DNA of 64,000 nucleotides from assembly GCA_009617715.1 (NCBI GenBank), contig VTFK01000043.1:1116001-1180000 (forward strand). Reading direction: 5' to 3'. A program made the translations under genes and the position numbers. The notes under the pieces are model-generated. The model was not told where the DNA came from and ran no database searches. It was given only the letters and a program-made list of their open reading frames with translations. Every line of letters begins with the position of its first letter. The stretch's first letter is position 1. Of this stretch, positions 47,827 to 59,269 are shown in pieces. The stretch is from Plectrocnemia conspersa (Eukaryota > Arthropoda > Insecta > Trichoptera > Polycentropodidae).

Positions 47827-50720
47827 CAGCTATATGTGTGTCTGGTCTGTGCATGTCCAAAACACAACTTCAAATAAAAACACCCTTCATTTTTAATTAT
47901 TAAGTTATAATTTTTCAAAAAATATAAATATTCATTGCCCAATAAATATTGTCTGAAAATGAGTGCAAAGATGATATTTATTCTAGATAATAATAAATAC
48001 GTACATTACATTGTATTTGTATTGAAATGTTATGAAAATGGTAATCCTAAGTAATTAATTTGCAATATCCAGATATTTCTCCATTAGTAAAATTGTAACT
48101 CACTGAAAATTTAAAGGATGAAATCGATTCCGACGAAAGTAATAAATAATTAAATAACCGATACGATAATGTATTAAAAATGTACAAAATGTGCACAGCA
48201 TCCCTCGTTAAATACCACCTGTTACGATCCTCAATATTGTACCGTAAAAAAGTATGTAAACATCGCTACACAGCTAATAAATAAATAAATAATTACACTT
48301 AATATTTTATACACGGTATGTTAAAAATATTATTGCGATTTGGGAATTTATTAAAAAATAATATACGTATACCGCGTAATCTTCTTGCTATGTAAATTCC
48401 TTGACTCGTTGTGTTCTTTAAATTTACATAAATCTTCATTGGTAGTTTAGTTCCGTCTCAAGCCCGACTCATCTACTTTATTATTCGTTCTGTATCTCTT
48501 TATAGTTAAACTTATTCTTTTATTACAAATTGTATACATTACAATAGTTTTAACGAACAAAAGTCTAAAACTGAATGAATTTTCATGAAGCAGTCTTTGA
48601 GACGTTCGATCAAATATTTAATTTAGAAATGCCTTAAGAAAATTTTGAAGCTTCATGACATAATTTGTATTATCGAAGCAAAAACTCTCCCTTTGCGAGT
48701 AATGGCAACAATAGATCTTAAAATCGCATTTAAGGATAATGTATTCGTCGAGGGTTGCTTTAATGTAAGATTTATTTGACAAACAAAAAATATGTGTCAA
48801 AAAAAGGTTATTTCGCTATTTAATATTCCAAAGGAGGGATGACTTATTATTATTCTATCCTAACACATTAGCATACCGGTTTTCTTTATCTAGCGTAATG
48901 GTGAAATAGTTGAGAAAGAAGAAAATTTGCTGTGATTTTTTTTATGCTGAATAATTTTAAAATATACTAATGAGTAGCTTCATAATTAATGTAAAAATAT
49001 ATGTAATTAAAATTTTAAATTGTTAATGATCTGATTTTATTGAAAATTTATCCGAAATTTGAAACGGATTTTATACATATGTATATAAATCTTACATGTT
49101 CAGTTCAAATCTCACACGATAGCTTTAAATTGTGTAAATCATATTATTAAAAAAATATAATTACCATAACAAACTTTTGATAACATCTTCAATATAATAA
49201 ATATGTAGGTATATAAATGTAATCATAACTACACACAAAAGTTAGTAACTTTTGGGTCTCATGGGTTGCAAATATATGTAATTAGTTTATTTTTCCGTAC
49301 AGTGCAAAAGTTCTTGATATATTACTGCCATTTTATTTCAATAAAATGTCTAGCTATAATTAACTGGTGTAGAAATTCCGAATATTTTAGTAAAATTTAC
49401 TATTTTCACGACTGATAATGGTCCATTAAAAAAGCTTGGAGACATAGGAGATGGGGAAATTCAGAGCCAATTGCATTGGATAGATTTAAATGCACCTCTA
49501 AGCTGAAAATATATACTTTCACAAATGGTTAGCTTTATGAAAGTTTATATTTAATTAAAACAATGCTTATCAGTGTATTTTATAGACAAATTTAAAAGAT
49601 TATGAAAAAAATAGTTCAAGAAGTTTTTTCGGCAATTGATAATTGATAATGGAAATTGTGCAATTCTGGGTGTTTAGCCAAACAATTGTCGTTCAAAGTG
49701 AGCAATATTCTGTAAGAATATTTGAAATCTGTTTGTTTTTTACGAACATGCAATTACTTCATAACTAGAGATTAATTCCTATATTTTCATTATATCATAT
49801 TTCTTCAGACATTTACTGATTTTGATTGAATTTATTATCCAACATATTGGAAACTTTTCCAGATGAATTTTGTGTATTTTTTGATCATACTATTTTTTAT
49901 ATGTTAAGCCTGATGAATTACTGTCTTTGGTATTACCCATACGGCGTTCAATAATATTATATTTTCAGTTTTGTGTTCGAGATTTTTTATATTTTTTTTT
50001 GTACACCCATATCGTTTATTTTATTATATATTACTAACATAGAGTTTTACTTATTACCCATTGATATTTTTTATAATTATCTTTCTCCGTGCAAATCTTC
50101 TCTCCAAGCGTCAACAAATATTTTGCACTATTTGCCTATGGAATTCTGTTTATACCTATGAAGTTTGCTCTAGATTAGATATTATAATGCTATAGATCTA
50201 GTTGTCAGAAAAATTCTGTCGTATTTTAGAAAACTCTATTAAAGCAATATTGAAAACTTCTGTTGCCACGATAATCAATAATATAATTCCGTTATTTATA
50301 AAAACTCTTTCATCTTGCTTGTCACTCCTTTTTATGGAAACATGTTTCGAATGAAAAAGTCAGCAGATGTTTTGTTCAGATGTTTTTCAACGGTACAAAG
50401 GATAGAGAATATGTTGTGTGATTTAGAACTTCTTTTACTGCGTCAACTGTGTAGCATTATCGTAGTGTAACATAATTCCTCAGCGGTTTACAAATTCCAT
50501 CATTCTTTCATTAATTTCTCATTCTGGTTGCAAAGTCTGTCTCTGTTTAGGGTAACTCGTATTACATTGAACATCTTCTATCCCACTTAAATTTATTAGG
50601 TAATGGTCTGATTTCACAGCAGTTGGATCAGTAATTATTTTATTTTTTTTTTAGATTTTAAATAGCAAAATATATTTTTTTTTTCTTAAAGTTTATGTGG
50701 AATCCAAATCCTTAACGGCA
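47827..50720. other. AT-rich DNA, no gene seen
   Basis: No recognised gene. Short frames at 48618-48800 and 49973-50161 are low-complexity. Around 50480-50640 the sequence is somewhat more complex and could be decayed transposon DNA. Confidence 0.35.
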
Positions 50721-50722
50721 GG

Positions 50723-50766
50723 GCCGCCGGGAAAACAATGATGTTTCCGGGCCCCATGACAAAAAT
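50723..50766 (+). mobile_element. orphan hAT-like terminus
   Basis: CAGGGCCGCCGGGAAAACAATGATG, then TTTCCGGGCCCC, resembles the terminal motif of a hAT lineage that starts CAGGG(G)C. The matching right end was not found, so only the terminus is called. Confidence 0.4.
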
Positions 50767-50994
50767 GTCATTTAAATATTTTTCAACATCGTAATATAAT
50801 TTCTGGAATAAATAGTAATGGATACGAGTTAACCCTTTCTATGCTACAAATAAATATAAAAATTAGTCACCGTTGCGATAATTTTTTTGAAATCATATTT
50901 TATGCGAAATATCTGAATTAGGCATTAAAAATTATTAAAAATATCTACTCATGTTTTCTTTGCTGTTCAATGTTGACATATATTGAACTTCTAG

Positions 50995-51345
50995 TCCAAG
51001 CAATAAAATCGTGCCATCGCGGTGAAAATGCTCGATTATCAAGCGTTCATATTAAGACTTTTTATAACAATATTATGAGTGAGAATCAAATAAAGTACGT
51101 CTAACCCTAACTAAAAGGGATAATTGTTTTTCGCGCCCTCCTATTGACCAAAATTCGGTTTGAATATACTTTAGCCAATGCTCTCATAGTAATAATATCA
51201 GTATCATATTTTTAAGACATAGTGTAATATGAAAGTGCAGACAACTTTGAAACAATATGCGAAATAGAACGCCTGTCTGAACTTCTTTCACTTATTTTCC
51301 CCTGAGAGTTGAGTTTGTATTTGGACTTGACCAAAATTTAATTTA
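50995..51345 (-). repeat. satellite-like dispersed repeat, copy C with rearranged half
   Basis: The first part (CAATAAAATCGTGCCATCGC, GTTCATATTAAGAC, TTTTTATAACAATATT, GAGAATCAAAT) has the orientation of copy A. From about 51115 it switches to the opposite orientation (CGCGCCCTCCTATTGACC, ATTCGGTTTGAATATACTTT). From about 51220 it then matches, in reverse, the segment preceding copy D (AGTGCAGACAA near 51235 and TTATTTTCCCCTGAGAG near 51292 against 62568-62660). The family therefore includes more than the tandem unit. Confidence 0.65.
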
Positions 51346-53270
51346 GTGATAGACTATGGTATATTATGTATTGCCCTGTGTATATATTATATACTATTTT
51401 TGTAAGTTGCTACTATAAAAAATGAAATAACTATTTCTTTAATTTATTCCTTTCAACCTAATATCTAGCTGATCGTTGCCATTTATCCAGTAGTTATCTT
51501 CACCGGTAATATGAAACACGAACTCACCAAAATTGATTTTAATTTTATTTTTACTGTTGGTTTGATATTCTACTTAAGCGCGAACTGTAAATATGAATTT
51601 ACATTTTAAAATGTCCCCCATAGAACCCCACCCCTTCTCCCTCCCACTTTAGCAACTTGCTCTTCCGCCAGGGTGGTAGACCTTATTTATTTACTCTCAT
51701 ATAGTTAATAGTAAACGAGCTCACTTATCATATCGTTATGAGAATGCTTCGTCTGTATCTTCGGAATATTATTATGATGGACCTCGTTAAAATAGTTTAT
51801 CACAATTATAACCGTGACGTTCTCTTATCATTATTACACAATAATAGCTTTGTAAATATTACATAATAAAACTGCCCCAAGCATCTATCGTCTAACATCT
51901 TACGTTTATCTAGTTCGATCGAAACTAATGAGGAAAGATAAACTAACAACTTTTAATTTGACCTCTGACGATCCACATAAGAGTAGTTAATCATCGAGTC
52001 GAAAGGTTCAAAATTAAACTTGCGGTCGGTTTATTGCTCTCGCACGTCGAAACTTTCGTTCGGTAATCACCGATCGGACCTTTCAAATATACAACATGCA
52101 TATTTGTTTATTCGTCAGCTCTAAATGTCGGTGTGTATGTGTGTTGTTTGTAACTATTATAGTACAAAACTGAGATTTTGCATCTAAATATTATTCAATC
52201 GCTAGATAAACACAATGTGCAAATCCGCTTGGAACTACGTGCACGTTAATACAAAGTTCAGTCATAAGCTTATTTCAAGTATAATACAAGTTTTGTTTGA
52301 TCCGGCCTACATGAATTTTCAAAGAAAATTTCTTGGAAAAAACATTTTCAAGTTATTTTTGCAAAGTTAAGCCTTTTCTACTTATCCAAGTAGGGAAAAC
52401 ATTAACAGTCGAACTTTTAGATTCAGTTTTATATTTATTAATTTAGCTTAATATTATTTACAATAAAAAAAATTATATCGAAACGTAAATTGGAAGTAAA
52501 AAATGGTTTTAGATAGTAAATAATTCACTTCATAGTGGGAAAATAATTATCATAGATAATTAAATCTAACCGCTCATCGAGAAAATTTTATCAAGTAGAT
52601 ATATCGGAAGGGGGAGATGGGTGTTCAAATAACAAATACAAATCGGTAATACAAATATTTTTTTATGAACACTTAGACAAACGATAATTTATTTAAGTTC
52701 CAGTTAGAGATGCGAATCCATATTAGCGTTCCGCACAACTTTGTAATTTTTTTTTACCTCTATTGTAATCGTGTAAACATTTTTTTATTAACCCTATTGC
52801 TTTACAAGTCTATTTTATAATTTATTCAGGTGTCGGTTAAGCAGGGGTTCCCATAAAACAGGGGTAAGACACACTTTGCATTCCATGCGCCAGTTTCTTT
52901 ACGTTCCAATTCAGATGCGCAACAGAAATCCGGGTTATAAGTCGGGTACAAGACAACTGGGATTATCATGGTGGGCAATGGTCAAATGGACGACAAAAAA
53001 TAGTTGCCCTATTTCAGTTGATATAAATGTAACTTACACGTGTATCATTATGAAATACATATAAGTTATTCATTATTAAGTATCGTCCATCATTACCATA
53101 CGATAGGAGTGAAAATAAGTTCAAAAGTCTTCCTCAAAAATATTATCCTCCGTTTATTCTCTTTTTGTCCTCCTTGAACAAAATATTTCAAAAGACATTT
53201 TTTGAACTCCCGCAGCAATAAAAATCTTTTTTTATTTTTAGTCTCCTTTGATATTTTCAAAACCTGGTCA
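51346..53270. other. mixed AT-rich DNA with a complex island at 51860-52090
   Basis: The island at 51860-52090 has GATA-, homeodomain- and CACGT-like motifs (AGATAAACTAAC, TTAATCATCG, CGCACGTCG) and no open frame, so it is a possible enhancer. At 52841, CAGGGGTTCCCATAAAAC resembles a hAT end without a partner. Nothing else was recognised. Confidence 0.35.
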
Positions 53271-53278
53271 CCTTAGCT
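53271..53278 (+). repeat. target-site duplication of hAT MITE, left
   Basis: CCTTAGCT, identical to 53488-53495. Confidence 0.8.
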
Positions 53279-53487
53279 CAGGGCTCGGCAACCTATGACC
53301 CGCGGGTCACCAAGTGGCCCGTTTGATGATTTGAAGTGACCCATTTCAGTTCTGCAAATATTATTTTTTAATGTGTTACGACGAGACTAGACCACATATA
53401 TGGTTGTTAGGACCAAAAATATTCACTGAACCGAATAGTCTTTTTAATAGTCACATTCTAATTATTTTGACCCGCAGCCGAGACCTG
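53279..53487. mobile_element. hAT-type MITE with perfect 8-base target duplication
   Basis: The left end is CAGGGCTCGGCAACC followed by TATGACCCGCGGGTCA. The right end, reversed, is CAGGTCTCGGCTGCGGGTCA. The ends are imperfect inverted repeats sharing CAGG(G/T)CTCGGC and GCGGGTCA. CCTTAGCT flanks both sides exactly. The element is 209 bases long without an open frame. The ends belong to a different hAT lineage from the element at 15.2 kb, so it was not mobilised by that one. Confidence 0.85.
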
Positions 53488-53495
53488 CCTTAGCT
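53488..53495 (+). repeat. target-site duplication of hAT MITE, right
   Basis: CCTTAGCT, the exact partner of 53271-53278. Confidence 0.8.
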
Positions 53496-53569
53496 TATTA
53501 TAACTGCGTAGTAAATTTTCTAGCCTCGACTCCCTAATCACATAAGTAAATATGTTTTCCACCTTTTAT

Positions 53570-54090
53570 CTCTTTGATGTGCCCCAAATGTCTCATCGAT
53601 ACTTCGCGGAATCGCACTAAGATGCAAATGTCTCGCAGCACCCCATATAGCATATACGATACGCATATAGCTATTTTGTGTCGGCCTCCGGTGCCGAATT
53701 ACCTGGACGCAGCGCCGGGCAAACCGGTTACGTTTTTACTCTCAGCCGTGTGTATCAAAAGGCCGACGGCTGAGCGAGGCTTTCGCCTTCGCAGTTCGTA
53801 GGTCAGTTAACCTTCGTTGCGATTTTGCGATCGAAACTCGCCGCCAGACGATGACGACGCTTCGCATACGTATAATCCTGGGGGAACGTACGTGACGAAA
53901 TGGGGAAAAAATATCGACCGGTATTTATTTCGTTTTCGGTCATGGCGCGCGGTCGAGCTGTTTGGACCGAATTACCTAAAATAAGTCGGACGCTCGTAGC
54001 AGCGGGTCGCGCATTCAAAAGTGCATTGCGTAGGGACGTTCGAGCGCTCGCTCGGTTACTATAACAGGGCGATCGGAAACTTTCTTTCAT
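53570..54090. promoter_or_regulatory. CpG-containing GC-rich island, possible promoter or enhancer
   Basis: This is one of the two strongest GC peaks of the window. It contains an initiator-like TCAGTT at 53804-53809, a donor-like TAG/GTCAGT at 53801, and many CG dinucleotides, with ATGGCGCGCGG near 53942. Both strands are open for 75-95 codons (plus 53574-53801, minus 53803-54090), as expected of CpG-rich DNA; neither protein resembles a family. A promoter, a 5' exon or a conserved regulatory element would all fit. Confidence 0.35.
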
Positions 54091-54400
54091 TTATTTATTA
54101 ATATTTATTATTTTTTAATCACAACAATAAAAAAAAATAAATGAACTCAATTTAATATTTTTAATGCCTAGATTAAACTTCGTGTGCTTTTTTCTAAATG
54201 GATCGACTAGAAGCTCCTACAAAAAATGCAATGTCCATTGCACTTTTTGTGTGAGCCAAAACCATTTACGGCGAAAATATATTAACACTTTCGCGTCGGG
54301 TACAAATTGTATTAAAATTACTACTGACACGGGGCAGTTTTGCACATTTTCCAAAAATTTGCATTGTTTTGGAAAAATGCCCATAACTTTTAAACTAGTA

Positions 54401-54885
54401 GAAATTTTAAAACAAAAATTTCAGAGGTGTTTCTTTATAATCCGAGGTATTTAAATATAAAAAAAAATCGATGGTTCTCAATCTGTGTTTTTTTTATATT
54501 GCTGTGTAATTTTTTAAATGGCAACATAGTCTAAATTTTGATAAAAATACATATTCCTTATTTATTTAAAAAAAACGGTTTGGTGCAATTTTTAAATTTA
54601 TATTTTTCAATAAATCAATATATCGATGGTTCCTAATCTGTGGGTTGCATTTAAACTTTTTGGAGTTTTACCAAAAAAGCTGTGAAAAATTTAAAACAAA
54701 AATTCCGAAGATATTTCATTATAACCCGAGGTATTTAAATATAAAAAAAAATCGATGGTTCTCAATCTGTGTTTTTTTTTATATTGCTGTGTAATTTTTG
54801 ATAAAAATACATATTCCTTATTTATTTAAAAAAAAACGGTTTGGTGCAATTTTTAAATTTATATTTTTCAATAAATCAATTTTTT
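54401..54885 (+). repeat. tandem duplication, unit about 280 bases
   Basis: Copy 1 runs from 54401 to about 54620 and copy 2 from 54683 to about 54881. Each starts with TTTAAAACAAAAATT and carries CCGAGGTATTTAAAT, ATCGATGGTTCTCAATCTGT, ATTGCTGTGTAATTTT, ACGGTTTGGTGCAATTTTT and TTTTTCAATAAATCAAT in the same order. Copy 2 lacks a segment after GTAATTTT. A further CGATGGTTC(C)TAATCTGTG at 54623 and CCATGGTTCTCAATCTTTTG at 61661 show that the motif belongs to a wider repeat. No coding capacity. Confidence 0.8.
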
Positions 54886-56269
54886 TAAGCCACATTTTTA
54901 AATATGAACTTTTACAATAAAGTTTATTTGTATTTGGAATATTTCGATTTTTCTCAAACCCTTCAAAATTATCTTAATAAATTACGATAGAGCATAAACA
55001 GTTTAAAAGACGGCAAAGGCCGATTACATTATTACGGTACATTTAATCAAAACTTTGATAAATTTTGCTGAATAAAAAATAAAAAAACATTATGAAAAAA
55101 ATATATGTTTTAATTCATTTAAAATAGCTGTAAATATACTACATATATGTACAAATAAGTAAGTAAAATTCTCCGTAGTGGGCCGTAATAAGAACTTGAT
55201 ATCTTAATTTTGTTCGAGGCAAAATAAAACGAGGAATTCTACTGAACGGTATTTTTATCACATTGTAAGACGATATTTATTAAAATATTTTAATAATAAA
55301 TTCACAAGATCTACCTATTGAATTATAAATAAACTTTGAAAGTGAGACAAAATAATTTGCATTCTTAAATCTTATAATTTATTAACAAAACAACAAAGTT
55401 TCTTAATGTGTAAGAATCTCTTTCGTTAAAAACAGCAATGTTTGAAGTACATATATTAAGAAACTAGTTATCACCTTTTTTAATCTTAATACATATATTT
55501 GTATTCTTATATCAATATGAATTATAATAATCAATTAGTATGACTGATATTTTTTAAATCAGATTAGTGTAACAATAATTTTATATGCCATATGTTTTAA
55601 AAATATAGCGATTAGTAACTTTTAATTAAAATCGACCAGCTTTAGTGATAATGTTAGTTCAGGATTAAAATTACAAATACATAAATAATAGTTAGCCATA
55701 AATTAAAATATATGAAGGGCATTTCGATAGTCCTCTGGTTATTTTTTGCTTATAATCAATTATATAATCTACTGCGTATGCACATTGTAATCACTTTAGC
55801 TATCTTCCATTGCTTAGGAACATATTTAGCTTAAAGACAGCGCTTAGCAAATATTCTTATAGATATTGTGCTAAGCTTCTTTTACTGTAACATCATTGTT
55901 TTATTTTATTCGTTATTTAGTTGGAGTTAAGTCTTCATCGGCTATCTGTGTTGCGATTGCTTAAAAAGCGTTCTCCGGGTGGTTTGCATAAAGTTGTTAT
56001 TTTTTTGGATTGCTATTGCAGTATGCTGGTGATAAAACATACTTGTAAATGTTCCATGACGAGGCGCCTTACGACCATTGATTGTTTGAAACCCATCTTA
56101 AATACAATGTCGCTAGTATATTAACAAAGGTCAACCTCAATTGCAAACATCTTCATAGAGTGTTGATACATACACAGATCGAAATTTGGAAAACCTTCGA
56201 ATATCAATATCATTCACAGTGTTTTGCGAATCCTTGCACTCATAATATCACAGTTTTTTAAATAACTTT
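54886..56269. other. AT-rich DNA, no gene seen
   Basis: The 55921-56124 plus-strand frame (TTG start) lies in a GC-richer patch just beyond the mariner fragment. No motif was recognised on either strand there. Confidence 0.35.
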
Positions 56270-56550
56270 TCCTTAATATTCCATCATTTTCTACAATCTT
56301 CTTCCATCGCTCGTGCAAATCGAAAATTCCTTTTTTAAAAAAATATTTTGGTTTTTAATTAAAAAAGTCCTAGTGTGCTGATTTGACTTCCTCATTTGGA
56401 TTCAATTTGTTATTCTTAAAAAAATGTTCCATAGACCTGACCAAGGATAAAAGAGCTATGTCTGGTGAATACAGGAAGTATAATAAAACTTCCCAGCCAA
56501 GACGGTCAGATTTTTCACGAATTAATTTAGCGGTAAGAGGGTAAATGATT
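56270..56550 (-). mobile_element. mariner transposase C-terminal fragment
   Basis: On the minus strand the second catalytic motif region is degraded (KDNHLP near 56554-56536, matching QDNARPH). It is followed by TAKLIREKSDRLGWEVL, YSPDIA.. and RSMEHFFKNNKLNPNEEVKSA, and ends with IFDLHERWKKIVENDG at about 56330-56281. This follows the mariner order (HDNARPH, YSPDLAPSDYHLF, EKGI..L..RW.KVI). Five residues of the PSDYHLF segment are missing, and stops occur near 56370-56380. It is a clear but inactive relic; the N-terminal part is interrupted by a foreign GC-richer block at 56561-56998. Confidence 0.8.
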
Positions 56551-56560
56551 GTCTTTCATT

Positions 56561-56998
56561 TGGTCCAAGAAGTGGGGCGCCAGACCACCACACCCGTCAC
56601 ACTAGCTTGGGAGAGTAATATGAACTTCTTACGAGGATGAGTGACTCTCGGGGGTAGGCAGCAGAGGTAATGTTGACATCCTAAGTCCTTCGAGATGCAC
56701 GGGCGTTCTTGAAGGGTGGAGCTATAATGATGACGATAATGCAATCTAACGAGAGCCCGATCATTGACACGCTATTCTGGACGTAAAAATCTTAGATGGA
56801 CTCTTTGGGTATCAATACCATTGGTATTGGGACACGAGTGTTTTTGCTCTTCCCAGCACAGGCATGGTGTTGGAACTAAATTATCAGTGTTAATCTGGTG
56901 TCTGATTTTCTGTGTTAGGGATTGCACTTGGGCTTGCGTGAGCGCGGGGAGTGGCCTTCCAACGGATGCAAAGTAGTCGCAGTTCTGGTCCAAGAAGT
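56561..56998. mobile_element. unidentified GC-richer insert flanked by 13-base direct repeats
   Basis: TGGTCCAAGAAGT occurs at 56561-56573 and 56986-56998, bracketing about 412 bases whose composition differs from the neighbourhood. The insert abuts the broken mariner fragment. Short open frames on the minus strand (56556-56744 and 56772-56993) have no recognised family. TCTGGCGCCCC near 56574 on the minus strand is weakly like a primer-binding site, so part of an LTR retrotransposon is one possibility. A retroposed sequence with a 13-base target duplication is another. Confidence 0.45.
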
Positions 56999-56999
56999 T

Positions 57000-58100
57000 A
57001 TGCGGAACTCAAACTCATTCTCTCTAAACTTTTTTTTAATTATGAATATTGCTCTTTTTAATCAGAAGAAGAATTACCCCCAAGAATTTCAAGAATTTCC
57101 TAGTATTACTTCTCTCTTAAAGTGTATTAAAAAAGTGTTATAAAATCATTTATATTTATGTGGATCTAATTGTTTTATGTTCACTAGTTTTCATCTTCTA
57201 ATTAAATTATTAAGTGGTCAATATTATCGAGGTATTCTGTGGTTTTGACTGAACTTATGATTCATAGACTAAACTTCAGCATATTTACCGTTGAATGCTA
57301 ATGATTAGGCATGGTGTTAATATAAGATCATTCGCTAATTTTAGTGTTTTTTCCGGTTGTACTCGGAAAAATCTCCGAAATGATCTTCACTAATATTCAC
57401 ATACATCAAAGCAATTGAATGGTTTCTAAGCTGTTGACAACATTAATGCTCATGTACCATTTCAGACACAAATAAATTATGAGAGTAGGACTTGAACTCT
57501 ATCAACCTGCACTTAGGATAAATTGTAACTAATTATAAACATCAATTAAAAAGTTATTTTTAACAAATATAATCAAAACATGCATATAAAACATAATATA
57601 AAAAAGACATTCTTATAATTTATTTCTTAATGCACGACTATGTTTCTTCATTCTTTTGAGGAAACCCGCTAAATTTTTATTTTTGCGGATTATCCTAGGA
57701 ATATTATACAAATTCACACCTCCGTACATTATTTCCTGGCCGTACTTGTTTTCTTATACTTAACTATCCTTAAATGGTCTATATTTCTAGTATTAAATCT
57801 ATGTACATCTTTATTTCTTATTAAAATACTCTAATAACATTATTTTTAACTTATATATAAATACTAAAACATTCAACTTCAATATTTCTTCAACATCCAA
57901 CTATTCAAATCTTACAATATTAATACAACTAGTAATTCTATTTTCATGTAAAACTACTCTCATTTCTCTTGCTCTTCCCAGCCTTTGTTTTGAGTTAGTG
58001 CGTGTAAAATTCATACAGTCGAAGAATTGAAAAATTAAAGACTAAAATCTCATGTATTAAATTAATATCGTTAAAATTTTGAAATTGATAGTAATAAATT
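57000..58100. other. AT-rich DNA upstream of the CpG island
   Basis: No gene or transposon protein recognised. The A/T-rich composition ends abruptly near 58100, where the CpG-rich promoter-like island starts. Confidence 0.4.
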
Positions 58101-58522
58101 AGTATTGTGATGATCGACGGAGCGAAGTCTCTTCTTGCTCATCTCGTTTCTGGTAAGGGTGTAGCGGTAACCCTCGGCGCGACTGCCGCCATCTGTCCGC
58201 CGGGGAGAGACTATTCCAGTTCCTTTGTGCCGCGCTCCGTATACCTAGCGACAATAACTATCGGCCGGCGAGCGGCACGTAATAAACAACGCTTCGTGCG
58301 AAATCACCCCCTGTGCGGACCGCGCGCCGCCGGTTGGGCGCCGCTGTTCCGTCCCGCTGCTCGCCGGCGTTCGCGGCCGTCAGTAGTGGCGGCACCGGCC
58401 CGTCGAGAACATGTCGCGCGTCTCGTCCGCATTCAATCGCGCCTTCGCCCCCGCTCACTGAGAGCGCCCCCGTGTTTCGTCTCGTCTCTCGTTCGAACCG
58501 CGCAGAAAAAATCGCCGCCGCC
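58100..58522 (+). promoter_or_regulatory. CpG-rich promoter-like island and 5' leader
   Basis: A very GC- and CpG-rich block in an AT-rich window, the typical look of a housekeeping or developmental promoter and first exon. An arthropod initiator-like TCAGT lies at 58380-58384, which would give a leader of about 140 bases before the ATG at 58523. No TATA box was seen at the usual spacing. Overlapping long frames on both strands (plus 58107-58805, minus 58258-58668) are by-products of the composition. Confidence 0.5.
58411..58461 (+). CDS. upstream ORF, 16 codons
   Basis: ATG at 58411 (context GAGAACATGT) opens MSRVSSAFNRAFAPAH and stops at TGA 58459-58461, 61 bases before the main ATG. If the leader starts near 58382, this would be the first AUG met by scanning ribosomes and could lower translation of the main frame. 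The call depends on the transcription start. Confidence 0.3.
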   Translation: MSRVSSAFNRAFAPAH

Positions 58523-58593
58523 ATGCTGTTCGAAAACGCAGCCACCAAGCTGTTCCCAGCCGCCTTCAACATCCCGCCGCCCGTCAGGATCAG
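58523..58593 (+). CDS. candidate first coding exon of an unidentified gene
   Basis: The ATG sits in a strong context (GCCGCCGCCATGC). The frame reads MLFENAATKLFPAAFNI followed by PPPVRI, up to a CAG/GTCTGT donor at 58593/58594. If unspliced it would end after 36 codons at a TAA near 58628. The CpG-rich setting, the Kozak-like context and the donor argue for a true start exon in phase 2, with the following exons beyond the window's right edge or unrecognised. I do not recognise the N-terminus. Alternative: the exon is part of a longer leader. Confidence 0.45.
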
Positions 58594-59269
58594 GTCTGTT
58601 CGCAATACCCCGACACCCCTCAAAACATAACCTCGCGAACGCGCGCCGATCCGAATATCGATTGTCACGGTGCGCTCGCGAACGCGGGACCACCGCTCAA
58701 AACAAAAAAGACGCGCAGTATCGCCAACTTAACCGACTTTTTTTTATTTTATTCGAGTTTCAGCATATTCCGACCCCGCATCGACGCAACAGGTTCGGCG
58801 TCTAATTAGTTTACCGATCCTTTCATCTTTTCGAACGATCGAAACTTTTCGACGCTTCTCCTATATCTGAGATCGACAAGTCTCAAGTCGATCAAAGGGT
58901 GTCCGGTTTGTTTGTTCCGAATTATGCTTTTGAGAGTTGACCTTCGATTTCACGCTCGGCGTCCAGACAAAATTGCTCCCCAGATTAAGAATCGCATTCG
59001 ACGGTTCGTACTCGACAGGTGTGTCGGGGTTGCCATGCTTCAAAATACAAAACACGCCAGCCAAAAGGGGGGAGCCGCTTGTCGTTTTAATATAAACATT
59101 ATTTTGTATTTAGAGAAGGTATCAAAAAGTTCGTAGAATATAGAATGACAATGAATATGCCAGTAGTTTTTTTTTATTTCTCTAATCCAAAGATGCTCGC
59201 TTGAGTGCCATTATCCCGATTACGGTCAAGCTTTTGAAAATAGACAACTCGTTATCTTAAATATCCTCT
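58594..59269. other. intron-like or flanking DNA, GC falling off
   Basis: The CpG-rich composition fades by about 58820. Frames at 58861-59064 (minus) and 58912-59136 (plus) lie in moderately GC-rich sequence, and no family is seen. Confidence 0.35.

Noticed and set aside
58258..58668. 136-codon minus-strand open frame in the CpG island
   Set aside because: A compositional shadow of the same island, with no start context, splice sites or family resemblance.
58107..58805. 232-codon plus-strand open frame
   Set aside because: It is long only because CpG-rich DNA lacks stops. It has no protein-like domains, overlaps other open frames on both strands, and its start lies in the putative promoter. 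The shorter frame from 58523 has the better start context.
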